DNA of 42,109 bases from a virus: positions 1 through 42,109 of the IMG/VR virus record IMGVR_UViG_3300028883_000080; one strand, 5' to 3'. Positions 1 to 8,112 of this stretch are shown piece by piece. A program made the translations under genes and the position numbers. Positions within the stretch are counted from its first letter, which is position 1, and the number at the start of each line of letters is the position of its first letter. Under the pieces are notes generated by a model. That model worked only from the letters and a program-made list of their open reading frames with translations, had not been told where the DNA came from and did not search any database.

Positions 1-157
1 CTTCCCTGTCGGGCGTATGTCGACCTTCCCTAGTATCGGGAGGTCAATCGTGGGTACGGTCCTCGATTGCATTGACGTCCTCCTTCTCACCGGGCTTGAC
101 CTCCGCGTCTATCAGCGTGTGGCCTGCCCTACGCCGCGCCTTGGCCTCTACACGGAA
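1..157. repeat. Terminal direct repeat, left copy (genome join)
   Basis: These 157 bases match 41953-42109 except for one base, T at 31 against G at 41983. The left copy carries the first 24 codons of the tail chaperone gene (minus strand, 72 down to 1) and the tail of the next gene. The mismatch changes a Leu codon CTA to CTC, so it is silent. The overlap closes the genome into a circle of 41,952 bases. It may be an assembly overlap from a circularly permuted population or a true short terminal repeat; the sequence alone does not decide. Confidence 0.9.
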
Positions 158-577
158 CTTCCGCTTCACCGCCTCGATAACGCGACGCAGCCGCCTGAAC
201 TCGGTCGCGTATTCGGGACTCGGCCAGTAACCCCCGTTGTACCACAACCTCAACTTCTTTCTGTGTAGCTCGAACGACCCACGGTATGGCTTGAAGGCGA
301 ACAACACGATTGGCTTCTGTATCGTGTCTTCCTCCTTCGTGTGGTCGCCCGGCAGGTCACGTGCAAACCAACCTGCCGGGCGCTTCTTGTGCTTGCGAAT
401 GGCGACGACCCGTAGCTTCGCGTGTGAGTACTCGCACGCGGGTAGTACCTGCGTAGGATTGGGTACGCGCTTTCCCGTCTTGCGGTCGCGGGTTATGACA
501 ACCCCTTGCACCGCCAATGCTGATGCGAACCCGTGGTCGGTCACCCAATACAGTCCGTCCTCTACGAACGGTCGCAT
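44..577 (-). CDS. Hypothetical protein between tail tube and tail chaperone
   Basis: About 177 residues, not recognised. The C-terminal half is strongly basic (arginine and lysine clusters around residues 100-155) and ends in an acidic tail, with several Trp and Tyr residues in the middle. I chose the ATG at 577 because GGGGGT lies 5 bases before it; a GTG at 592 is in frame but has no Shine-Dalgarno sequence. The gene follows the tail tube gene by a short gap and overlaps the chaperone gene across the genome join. Its place, between tail tube and tail chaperones, argues for a tail role, but nothing in the protein itself shows one. The last part of the gene is repeated at 41996-42109. Confidence 0.75.
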   Translation of the reverse strand: MRPFVEDGLYWVTDHGFASALAVQGVVITRDRKTGKRVPNPTQVLPACEYSHAKLRVVAIRKHKKRPAGWFARDLPGDHTKEEDTIQKPIVLFAFKPYRGSFELHRKKLRLWYNGGYWPSPEYATEFRRLRRVIEAVKRKFRVEAKARRRAGHTLIDAEVKPGEKEDVNAIEDRTHD

Positions 578-604
578 CTTGTACCCCCGCACGTGACGTC
601 CGTG

Positions 605-1096
605 CTAGCTATCGTCCACCGTTCCTACACTGCCATCTGCCGCATCGCAGAGCGCGAGGAACTTCGTGCCGACCGTGTGAACACTCTCCTTGCCAATAGT
701 CCAATCGCCGGGTTCGACGAGGACCACCTTCTCGAAGGCGATGTCACGTGACGCGCTTGCGCCCCCCGGCTTGGTGCCGTGAACGATGAGGTCCGTATGC
801 TCCTCCGGTGAGTCGTCCCCCCCGAATGACGCAGGGCTGGCACTGGCGTTCATTGACCCATCCCCGCCAAAGAACAGGAGGTCGAGGTTGTCGTCAGTAA
901 GCTCCATGCTCTCGAACGCGATGGTGAACGCCTCTGAGGTCATGTACGTCTTCACCGGACCCGTACACTGCTCGGGGATGATGCGTAGTATCTCGGGTTC
1001 CCTCGTGATGGTCACGCCGCCAACGGTTGCCCCAAGGTCGGTCCCTATCTCAACCGTTGCAGGCCCAACACAGAGGTTGGCTACGGTCACGCTCAT
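605..1096 (-). CDS. Major tail tube protein (probable)
   Basis: 163 residues. The N-terminal half has the look of phage tail tube proteins: a start such as GPATVEIG, then DLGATVGGVTI and a stretch with SEAFTIAFESMELTDD, which resemble the repeated beta strands of the tube fold. It sits directly after the tail-terminator-like gene and before the chaperone and tape measure genes, which is the usual siphovirus order. The start ATG overlaps the stop of the small basic gene upstream (TAATG), with GGAGGTGGCAAGTA before it, so translation is probably coupled. Tube proteins polymerise into the tail shaft. The fold assignment rests on context and general pattern, not on a diagnostic motif. Confidence 0.65.
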   Translation of the reverse strand: MSVTVANLCVGPATVEIGTDLGATVGGVTITREPEILRIIPEQCTGPVKTYMTSEAFTIAFESMELTDDNLDLLFFGGDGSMNASASPASFGGDDSPEEHTDLIVHGTKPGGASASRDIAFEKVVLVEPGDWTIGKESVHTVGTKFLALCDAADGSVGTVDDS

Positions 1097-1257
1097 TACT
1101 TGCCACCTCCTCCCGTCTTGGTCTTACCTTCCACTGTCGCGGGAGATGACGCAGTCTTCCTCCCGCCCTTCCGCTCCTTCGCCCAACGCGCACGTAGCGT
1201 ACGCATCGGCGATGTCTTCGGCGTCGTAGCGTTCCGCTTCGCGGCGGCAGTCGCCAT
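1096..1257 (-). CDS. Small basic protein, 53 residues
   Basis: A short gene filling the gap between the tail terminator fusion and the tail tube. It begins MATAAAKRNATTPKTSP and ends in a Gly-Lys-rich tail, with about a quarter of its residues Lys or Arg and almost no hydrophobic core, so it is probably unstructured or nucleic-acid- or protein-binding. Translation signals are excellent: GGAGGAGGTCACA precedes the ATG, and its TAA overlaps the ATG of the tube gene. The strong ribosome site and the otherwise empty 175-base gap are the main support. It could be a tail assembly accessory; no family is recognised. Confidence 0.7.
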   Translation of the reverse strand: MATAAAKRNATTPKTSPMRTLRARWAKERKGGRKTASSPATVEGKTKTGGGGK

Positions 1258-1271
1258 TGTGACCTCCTCCT

Positions 1272-2816
1272 CTATAGCAGGTCCATGCCCGCGAACGCCC
1301 GCAGCAGAATCCTATGCTGCTTGTTGTGCCGCTTCTCGTCACGGAACCCGCCACCGACGTTCCTGTCTGTGTCACCCATCACCGCCCACTTCGTGGTACC
1401 GTCGAAGCTCTCCACCTTCAGGGCGGCCTCGACGTACTCCGTGAACGCCTCCAACCCTTTCGAGCTATCGGTCACGAGGTCGCTAGGGTCCGTGGTCACC
1501 AGCGCCACGGTAGGGTAGATTGCGATGTTGTACCATGTGGCGGCGGGACAGATGACCTCGCTGCCCGTCATGCCTTCACCCTGTTGTGGACGCTCCGACA
1601 CCAGAGGGCAGATGTAGATGCCGACTACCGTCCCCTTTGACACGTGTAGGGGAATGTCGTCGCGGTCCTCCTCGTAGCATATGATACATCCACGCGTCGT
1701 TGACCAGCCCGCGAACGAACTGATGTCGCTATCCGCATCCAACACGGTCTTGATGGCGTTGCACACGCCTCGCATCGTAGCCAAGTCGCTCACCCCCGTC
1801 TGATTGAACAGCAGGTCCAACGATGAGAGCGCGGGCCACGTTCGGTACTCCGCATCGTTCGATAGGTCGAACCCAACGAGCAGGCGGTCACCGGGACTAG
1901 CACTCACGCCGCTCATGTCGCCCTTCTCATCGAGCGCGGTCCAACCGCTCCAACTACCGCCATGGTACAGGTTGTAGTAGAGCGTCACATCGCCCCGGTG
2001 CCGATAGTATGGGTCGTACTCGCCATCGTACCCAACGACCAACCTGTTGAAGCTCTGGAACCTCGGCCCGAGAACGTACACGAACTGCGACCGCAACCGC
2101 CACGTACCAGATGCGGCGAGCGCGAACTGCGACATCGGCTTCGCCGTTTCTGCTGCGCTGCCCGTCTTCCAGATGCGCTCTCCGTCCGCGTCTAGGTAGA
2201 ACCCTATCGTCCCCTCGTCAGTCCGGTCAACGGCCCCGTAGAACCATCGCTTCTGCTCGTTGCCGTTCTCGTCCTCTACGATGAGCCAGACGTCGTCACC
2301 GATAGCTCGCAGTATCACAAGGCGCCACGTGCCGACCGGGAACGTCGCCCCGAAGTCACCGGACGACGTAAGGACGTGCCCGCCGTCCTCGGCGAACAGC
2401 TTGGTCGCCACCTCAAGGCCCGCCGGGGTATCAAACATCCAGTAGAGGTAGTCGTTCAGTAGTGTGTCGATACGAAAGCGGAACTCAATGTCGTCGTCGG
2501 CACCTGTCACCGCACCAGTACGACAGAGCCAGAAGTAGAACTCGAAGTCGGTGATTCCGTACGGGCTGAGGTTCTCCATCATCTCCATCTCAACGCCAAC
2601 CGGGAAGATGACGTTGAAGTCGTCGTCGAGGTCTTCGGGGCCGTCTGGTCCCCAACCCCAAACCCTGGTACCCCACTGCGACGGCCCGTCACGAGGGTCA
2701 GACAGCGTCGCCAGCCCGTTGTCATAGTCGAAGGCCGCATAGCCCGTCGTCTGGAAGACGGACTGCTCGCCCTCGTCTGTTGGGAATCCCCATGTCTTCA
2801 CCGCTGGCGTACTCAT
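1272..2816 (-). CDS. LamG-like domain fused to tail terminator-like domain
   Basis: 514 residues. Roughly the first 335 are beta-rich and aromatic, with LamG/concanavalin-like features: paired FEFYFWL and IEFRFRID strands and the VGTWRLVILRAIGDDVWLIVE segment typical of such sandwich folds. Residues about 343-514 look like a separate alpha/beta domain (ATMRGVCNAIKTVLDADSD, then DIPLHVSKGTVVGIYI). That part resembles the small tail-terminator or head-tail joining proteins normally found just before the tail tube gene. The gene sits between the gpG-like tail completion gene and the tube gene, where a terminator is expected, and a terminator alone would be about 150 residues. I infer a virion neck protein carrying a carbohydrate-binding ornament. 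The start ATG follows AGGGTAGAGAT. Confidence 0.55.
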   Translation of the reverse strand: MSTPAVKTWGFPTDEGEQSVFQTTGYAAFDYDNGLATLSDPRDGPSQWGTRVWGWGPDGPEDLDDDFNVIFPVGVEMEMMENLSPYGITDFEFYFWLCRTGAVTGADDDIEFRFRIDTLLNDYLYWMFDTPAGLEVATKLFAEDGGHVLTSSGDFGATFPVGTWRLVILRAIGDDVWLIVEDENGNEQKRWFYGAVDRTDEGTIGFYLDADGERIWKTGSAAETAKPMSQFALAASGTWRLRSQFVYVLGPRFQSFNRLVVGYDGEYDPYYRHRGDVTLYYNLYHGGSWSGWTALDEKGDMSGVSASPGDRLLVGFDLSNDAEYRTWPALSSLDLLFNQTGVSDLATMRGVCNAIKTVLDADSDISSFAGWSTTRGCIICYEEDRDDIPLHVSKGTVVGIYICPLVSERPQQGEGMTGSEVICPAATWYNIAIYPTVALVTTDPSDLVTDSSKGLEAFTEYVEAALKVESFDGTTKWAVMGDTDRNVGGGFRDEKRHNKQHRILLRAFAGMDLL

Positions 2817-2820
2817 ATCT

Positions 2821-3462
2821 CTACCCTAGATACCGACCGACGATGCCCGCCCGTAGCTGCGCGACGAGTGCTGCGTGTATCTCACGCCGCATCCTCACCG
2901 TCATGGCCGTGGGCAGTTGGCGCCGACGAGGAATCGTCTTGTCCCGTGACCCGTAGTGATGTACCTCGGGGTAGTGGCATCCCTTCTCGCCCGTGAGGTT
3001 CGTTCCGCACATCACATGAGGTACCGGAGTCAGCCCCTTCCGTATCTGGTAGGAGGCGCGGAGCTTCCCGGTGTCTTGGAGTATCTTGTACGAGCGCACC
3101 CACTCCTGCCCCTTACGCTTGCCGCTCTTGAACACACCACGCCCCGTTCGCTTCCCCCGCGTCATATCGAACACGTGCCGTACGTCACGGCCGACCTTCT
3201 GACCCTTACGCTTCCCACCACGCCGACCGTATTGCGTGCTGAGTGCCAGCTTGGGCCACGCACGCCCGGTATCGGGGTCACGCTCATGCTCGAAGGACCG
3301 CATGGTCTCCTTGTGGAGCGACTGCCCAACGAGTTCGAGGAACATCGTCGGGCGAGCGACGTTCGTGCGAAGCCGACGCAGCGTTGAGTTGAACACTGCG
3401 AGGTCTGCGGGGTGGAAGTAGAACGTCCCCTTCCCGGCATACGCGCCGATGGCCGTCGGCAT
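2821..3462 (-). CDS. Tail completion / virion morphogenesis protein, Mu gpG-like
   Basis: 213 residues. It carries the run of features seen in the Mu gpG (phage virion morphogenesis) family: TMRSFEHERDPDTGRAWPKL near residue 55, YKILQDTGKLRASYQI near 125, then a GTNL...YPEVHHYG segment and a basic IPRRRQLP. These proteins join head and tail or finish the tail end. It follows a 965-residue secreted protein by 9 bases and precedes the tail terminator fusion. ATG at 3462 is preferred over GTG at 3465 because AGGAG then lies 6 bases upstream. The middle is unusually basic (GGKRKGQK and KSGKRKGQE), which suggests an inserted loop. Confidence 0.75.
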   Translation of the reverse strand: MPTAIGAYAGKGTFYFHPADLAVFNSTLRRLRTNVARPTMFLELVGQSLHKETMRSFEHERDPDTGRAWPKLALSTQYGRRGGKRKGQKVGRDVRHVFDMTRGKRTGRGVFKSGKRKGQEWVRSYKILQDTGKLRASYQIRKGLTPVPHVMCGTNLTGEKGCHYPEVHHYGSRDKTIPRRRQLPTAMTVRMRREIHAALVAQLRAGIVGRYLG

Positions 3463-3471
3463 CACACGCTC

Positions 3472-6369
3472 CTATTGAGGCGGCGGTAGCTTCGATTCTG
3501 GCCCCGTGCGTGGCGGCTTGTCTGGTGTCCCGCCCCCGCCACCAGATGACGACCCGAACTCCGTCGTCAGGTCTGACGGCGTCGGAATGGGCGGTCGCGC
3601 TTTCATCCAGCCCATGTACGTCCGCGTCGTCGCTAGCTCCATGCACCGCGTGTCTGTCACCCTGTATGCGTCCTTCCTATCAAGACGCGCCATGTTGTAG
3701 TGCGGGTCGGTATTCAACAGCCCGGTCGTATCGGCAGCCGCAGGCGGCCAACTAGCCACATCGTACGCGACAGAGTGAACTAGCGAATCAAGCTCTGTCG
3801 CCGAGAATACTCCAACTGCTCGCGTCGAGTCCGCGTTGGTGAACACACAGTGAGATACGACGACCAGAGAATCACACGCAGCGTCGAATAGTACGATATT
3901 GCCGAACGCCTGATACGCCGCCTTATGAATCTCGCAGTTGTCGAACGTACAGCCTCGAAAACCAACGCGACCCGTCGGTCCTACGATAGATGCAACCGCC
4001 CCGAGATTGTTCTTCCCGTCTATCTCTGCCCACAGACTATTGATGAAGTCCGTAGTCGCGGCACTCCCAAGCGAGATACTTGCGTTCTCATGAAGCGTTA
4101 GGTTCGACACGGTTGTATCATACCAACGCAGGGCGCACCCGGTCAGGTCGGCGACGACGCCACCACCACCGTCGATACTATCCAGCCAACAGTGACGTAT
4201 GTCGAGGTCGCTACAACTGGTGAACTCGAAGCACCCGTTGTTGTCGGCATCGCCAAGGTCGAAGTTCTTTATCCAGACATTGTCGAATACGAGAGCGCCC
4301 GACTCGCTGCTCATGTCGAATATCGCGGTCTCGTTCGCAATAGCGGTCGCGTTGCGGAAGCACATCCAACCGAACTTCGCATCGCCATCCACGCCCGTGA
4401 CAAAGGCGTTGGTCTCTGCACCGATATTGAAGTAGACCTGTGACGGCCGACTGCATTCAGGGAACCCGCGTATCACAGCACCATCATCTACCGCGCTAGA
4501 CGCAGTCGACTGATAGGTGTGTGACCCGGCATAGAGGTAGAGCGTGTCGCTAACGGCGTCTAGCGCCGTCTTGATGTTGTCATATGGGAACTCGCTGCGC
4601 GATTGAGTCCCCGCCCCCGGTGCGCGAGTAGAGGGGCGGCACCACACGTACCGCTTCTCCTCTGTCCGTGCGTTCACATCGGCCTTGGCGACCATAAACG
4701 CGAGACTGTCAATAGATGACTTGGTCGTATGCTTGTCGGGCCATGCGTCAAGCGTCGTGTAGTGTGACGCGATGCTGTCGGCCCACGCATCGCAGAACTC
4801 GCCCGCGAACTGCTCGTAGCACTCACTCCGGTTGTCGATGTTCACGTGCCATGCGTTCGTGATGGCGCGTTGCCGGGTACCGTCCCCGTCCGCTGCCCAT
4901 GACCCGCCACCTCCGACGACGTCGACCCATAGGTAGCTGTCGGTACCGCCGTAGAATGTGATAGCCTCTGTGTACGTCGTATCGGTCTCACCCGCATCGA
5001 ACGCGACGGCGCTCAGGACATCACCATTCAACCAGACGTAGAGGCTGTCTACCTCTACGGGACACTGTAGTCGCACGCTCAACGTACAGGTCGACCCCGG
5101 CTTGAGTGGCACCATGCGCCCGAGGCTGTGGTCGCCGAGGGTTGCGTCGACGATGAGCGGGCCGCTCGTGATGTAGGAGTGCTTGAGGGCGCTCGAGTAG
5201 GGTATCCAATCAGCCGGGGCCGTCGAGGGCTTCGTCACGTACATTCGCCAACCGCCCGCAGGCGCACGCGAGTACCACTGGTTGAGTGCGCAGTCCGACC
5301 CCGCGCCGAGTGCGAGGTTGTGGCCCATCGCGGTCAGGTGCCGCCAATCGGCATACGTCCTGTGGTTCTCCTCCGTGTCGGGGTCACCTATGGGCGGTCC
5401 TCCATGCCCCTCACACACGAGGACACAGTCGGGGCCGTCGAGGGTGTCGTTGCACGCCGACCAGACCATGTCACGTGCTGTCTCGTATGCACCGTTGGCA
5501 CCGACGGTATCGGTAGCGACGGACACACTGTGACCGCCAGCGAGGAATGAGTAGCCGTTGAGTCCTGCGATGCGCTGGTACCACGACTCCGCAAAGAAGC
5601 CGGGACAGACCGCCCCCTTGTGGGCCGTGGTGACACCGCCGACGAGCGGGATAGAATCGCACGCGACCGGAAGCACTGTACCCCATACACCGTCCTCTAC
5701 TTGCTGTTGGAACCAGACTGCCAGCCCGTCGTCGTTCCAGAAGTCCGTATCCTCGTCCCCGTCGAACGCGAATGAGTCGTCGTCCCACGATGCGTCGTGT
5801 ACCGCTGCCGCCGTCAGCCCTTCCGCGAGCATGACGGCCCGCAGGTCCGTCCGAGTGATAGCATATGCATCATAGGTACCCGCCTCGTTCGTATGCATCC
5901 ACGGGTCGAAGGCGACCCACAACGAGTCTGCCATATCTGTGTACTGGTCTAGTGTGCATCGGACCGTGGCGTTCGTAGACTTGTCCCACGTGACAGTCGT
6001 GGTTTCAGGCTTCGCTTCGAAGCCCCGTGCGACCCTGATGTCAATGGCGAGACTGTCGAGCGAATCGGGAACTGAGATGATGAACTCGCCCGCCTCCCCG
6101 GTATAGCACCATGGGAGTCGGCCGCTGATGTTGGGATTATAGTACAGGCGGGTAGGACCAGCAGGCGAGCCAACGTGTACGAAGCACGTATCTGTCATCC
6201 ATGAGCGAGACACGTTGATGCGTGCTGGAGCGCGTACAGCCTCCCCGTCAAGCGGGTTCCACCATGTCTGCACTGTCAGGTACTTCGCCGCTTCTGCGTC
6301 ACACGTTAGCAACAGGACCGCGACGAACAGCACCACGACAATGAGAGCCGCGTAGCCTGTTCGAGACAT
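3472..6369 (-). CDS. Large exported beta-helix protein (965 residues)
   Basis: The N-terminus is a hydrophobic export signal (residues about 7-22, ending LLLTCDAEA), so the protein is probably secreted or membrane-anchored; LLTC is a possible but imperfect lipobox. Residues to about 500 form beta-rich domains without a match I recognise. From about 590 on, short repeating strands with asparagine and glycine turns, opening with a segment like 'alDavsdtlylyaG', fit a right-handed parallel beta-helix of the pectate-lyase type. The C-terminus is rich in Gly, Ser and Pro. AGGAGGGGCCG precedes the ATG. It lies between head-adaptor and tail-completion genes, where virion proteins are expected, yet phage virion proteins normally lack signal peptides. 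It could be a surface-binding or polysaccharide-active protein released from the infected cell. Confidence 0.7.
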   Translation of the reverse strand: MSRTGYAALIVVVLFVAVLLLTCDAEAAKYLTVQTWWNPLDGEAVRAPARINVSRSWMTDTCFVHVGSPAGPTRLYYNPNISGRLPWCYTGEAGEFIISVPDSLDSLAIDIRVARGFEAKPETTTVTWDKSTNATVRCTLDQYTDMADSLWVAFDPWMHTNEAGTYDAYAITRTDLRAVMLAEGLTAAAVHDASWDDDSFAFDGDEDTDFWNDDGLAVWFQQQVEDGVWGTVLPVACDSIPLVGGVTTAHKGAVCPGFFAESWYQRIAGLNGYSFLAGGHSVSVATDTVGANGAYETARDMVWSACNDTLDGPDCVLVCEGHGGPPIGDPDTEENHRTYADWRHLTAMGHNLALGAGSDCALNQWYSRAPAGGWRMYVTKPSTAPADWIPYSSALKHSYITSGPLIVDATLGDHSLGRMVPLKPGSTCTLSVRLQCPVEVDSLYVWLNGDVLSAVAFDAGETDTTYTEAITFYGGTDSYLWVDVVGGGGSWAADGDGTRQRAITNAWHVNIDNRSECYEQFAGEFCDAWADSIASHYTTLDAWPDKHTTKSSIDSLAFMVAKADVNARTEEKRYVWCRPSTRAPGAGTQSRSEFPYDNIKTALDAVSDTLYLYAGSHTYQSTASSAVDDGAVIRGFPECSRPSQVYFNIGAETNAFVTGVDGDAKFGWMCFRNATAIANETAIFDMSSESGALVFDNVWIKNFDLGDADNNGCFEFTSCSDLDIRHCWLDSIDGGGGVVADLTGCALRWYDTTVSNLTLHENASISLGSAATTDFINSLWAEIDGKNNLGAVASIVGPTGRVGFRGCTFDNCEIHKAAYQAFGNIVLFDAACDSLVVVSHCVFTNADSTRAVGVFSATELDSLVHSVAYDVASWPPAAADTTGLLNTDPHYNMARLDRKDAYRVTDTRCMELATTRTYMGWMKARPPIPTPSDLTTEFGSSSGGGGGTPDKPPRTGPESKLPPPQ

Positions 6370-6378
6370 CGGCCCCTC

Positions 6379-6750
6379 CTAGTCCGAATGACCCGCAAAG
6401 ATGTATCGCACACGCCCCGCGTCACCGTTCTCCTCGGTCACCTGTATGTAGTCGACGCGGAATGGCAGCACGATGCCTTCTCCGTCGTCGAGCGGGAACA
6501 CATGGCTCCAAGGCTGTAGCGTGGTATCTGCCGATGCGGGATACATCTGGATGCGGACATCGCACGAGTCCGTATCGACCCACACGTATGACGGCGTGAA
6601 CGCGGGGTCAAGCGTGTCGACCTCGCTCGCGCTCATGTGAATCGCCCCGACCATCCACTCGTCGTACCCGTCATGGAATATCGGGTCGGCTGCCAGTGCG
6701 GGCGCAACCGCCAAGGTCACGACCGCCAGAACGATGACTAGCCTACGCAT
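6379..6750 (-). CDS. Small secreted protein, 123 residues
   Basis: Starts with a clear signal peptide, MRRLVIVLAVVTLAVAPALA, with a probable cut after ALA. The mature part is about 100 residues, beta-rich and acidic. It contains DTTLQPWSHVFPLDDGEG followed by PFRVDYIQV, a pattern like small virion surface or fibre-associated domains. GGAGGGAACC precedes the ATG. The next gene, 9 bases downstream, is the large exported beta-helix protein, so the two probably form an exported pair. A similar small exported protein is encoded at 13042-13602, and its C-terminal strand pattern (DTLYLRA...YVEYQFIGV) resembles this one. The function is not recognised. Confidence 0.75.
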   Translation of the reverse strand: MRRLVIVLAVVTLAVAPALAADPIFHDGYDEWMVGAIHMSASEVDTLDPAFTPSYVWVDTDSCDVRIQMYPASADTTLQPWSHVFPLDDGEGIVLPFRVDYIQVTEENGDAGRVRYIFAGHSD

Positions 6751-6760
6751 GGTTCCCTCC

Positions 6761-7015
6761 CTATCCTGACCACTCTGCATCGTACTTCTCGAGCGACCTG
6801 AGAAGGCGCATTGTCCATACCGCATACGCCCTCTGGTGCGACGTCCCTATCTGCTTCACTTCAGCATCGTACGTACCCGAACCGGGAACGGACTTGAGGA
6901 AGTCATCGACCGGGAAGCCGCTGCCGTACTCCTGTGCGATAAGGTAGCGAAGTCTATCGTGCATCGTCGGCCCCTTCTTCGACGGTGCGCTTCCCTGCTT
7001 CTTTGTCGTAGGCAT
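6761..7015 (-). CDS. Hypothetical head-tail region protein, 84 residues
   Basis: A small, basic and then amphipathic protein starting MPTTKKQGSAPSKKGP. The C-terminal half (SHQRAYAVWTMRLLRSLEKYDAEW) is probably a helix. The start overlaps the end of the gp36-like gene, with GAGGAG 8 bases before the ATG, so it belongs to the same head operon. It could be a connector or scaffolding accessory. I do not recognise the family. Confidence 0.65.
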   Translation of the reverse strand: MPTTKKQGSAPSKKGPTMHDRLRYLIAQEYGSGFPVDDFLKSVPGSGTYDAEVKQIGTSHQRAYAVWTMRLLRSLEKYDAEWSG

Positions 7016-7016
7016 A

Positions 7017-7715
7017 TCAGGCGCTCCTCTCATCTGCAAGCTCATCGAGTTGGTCGGGGTCCGTATCCCAATCCTCAGGGTCGTCAGGCCCGAACGCAGG
7101 TGTATAGTCCTCTGTGCTGATGAACCCCGGCACTCTCGCGGTCGCCGTTCCTATCGCCACCTTGCCTTCAACGCAGCGTTCGAGCCACGCCAGCGCCCGG
7201 TCGTACTGCACCTGCATCCCTTCGGGGACAGCTTCGGTATCACGTATGGCGAGGTGTGCGTAGTACCGCGCCATCGCGAGCGCCATCTGACGTACCTCGG
7301 GCGGCGGTCCGACCACGTTGGTTGTGTTGCCCGTTGGCAGGGATGCGGCAGTGACGACCCCAAGCTCGTCGCCCACAGCGATAGACCCGGCGTCGGCGAG
7401 CGACAACACGTTCCCCGCGATGCTGCTGATGGTGGTAGTCTCGGTCGCCATCTGCTTTTCGCTATTGTCGTAGTACCCGACGGTATCGGCGGCGGTGAAG
7501 TACCCGATGTCCTCGTGAGAGACCGTGACGTCGTTCGTATCCACTGCGAGTACCCGCACATACGCATTGAACGGTACGTAGAACACGCAGCCCAACGCAG
7601 CATCAATCTCGTCGGCCACCTGCTCACGGATGGGCGCCAGTACGTCGTAGTCAACGTCGGTCGATACGATGGGCCAGAATCGCCGCAACTGCCCGTCGGA
7701 GCAGTACGCCCTCAT
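7017..7715 (-). CDS. Mu gp36-like head-tail adaptor (DUF1320 type)
   Basis: 232 residues. A helix-rich N-terminus (IREQVADEIDAALG) and a C-terminal helical segment (VRQMALAMARYYAHLAIRD, then YDRALAWLERCVEGK) match the pattern of Mu gp36/DUF1320 adaptor proteins, which attach to the portal ring. A beta-rich insertion of about 70 residues between them (residues 50-125, with many Val, Thr and Asp) lengthens it beyond the usual 140-150 residues. It follows the capsid genes and overlaps its upstream neighbour by TAATG, with GGGGAGGTCCGCTA before the ATG. The place in the head operon supports the assignment. Confidence 0.65.
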   Translation of the reverse strand: MRAYCSDGQLRRFWPIVSTDVDYDVLAPIREQVADEIDAALGCVFYVPFNAYVRVLAVDTNDVTVSHEDIGYFTAADTVGYYDNSEKQMATETTTISSIAGNVLSLADAGSIAVGDELGVVTAASLPTGNTTNVVGPPPEVRQMALAMARYYAHLAIRDTEAVPEGMQVQYDRALAWLERCVEGKVAIGTATARVPGFISTEDYTPAFGPDDPEDWDTDPDQLDELADERSA

Positions 7716-8101
7716 TAGCGGACCTCCCCTACGTCATCAAAGCTCGTGTCTGGCTTCATCTTGTCGGGCGTTTTCACATCGGGGTCAAGTGTGACCTCCC
7801 GCACGGCCTCCGACGGATACATACGATTCCAGATGTGCGCGAAGTACCGTTTGAAGATGGTCTCTGGCATCAGCAGGTCGTCACGACGCCACTTCGCCAC
7901 GAGGTCACGTGGTAGGTGGTCGGGAATCGGGCTGCCCGGTGTGATGACACGCCCCTCGTCGACGATTGGTTCTTTCTCTGGATGCGCGTACCACCTGAGG
8001 GAACCTCTTGTCTGCTTCGCCTTCCGTGCCACGGCTTCGTCCCTCCATTCTGTAGCCGAGGACGCGGCGGTGCGGAACCGCGCCCCCGGCTGTGGTAGCA
8101 T
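7715..8101 (-). CDS. Hypothetical protein after the major capsid gene
   Basis: 128 residues, basic in the first half (DEAVARKAKQTRGSLRWYAH) and acidic at the end. The ATG at 8101 lies 9 bases after the capsid stop and has no convincing Shine-Dalgarno sequence, so it is probably translated by coupling from the very strongly expressed capsid gene. A conserved-looking core (VITPGSPIPDHLPRDLVAKW) suggests a small structural or assembly protein. The family is not recognised. Confidence 0.65.
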   Translation of the reverse strand: MLPQPGARFRTAASSATEWRDEAVARKAKQTRGSLRWYAHPEKEPIVDEGRVITPGSPIPDHLPRDLVAKWRRDDLLMPETIFKRYFAHIWNRMYPSEAVREVTLDPDVKTPDKMKPDTSFDDVGEVR

Positions 8102-8112
8102 GGCGCTAGGCT

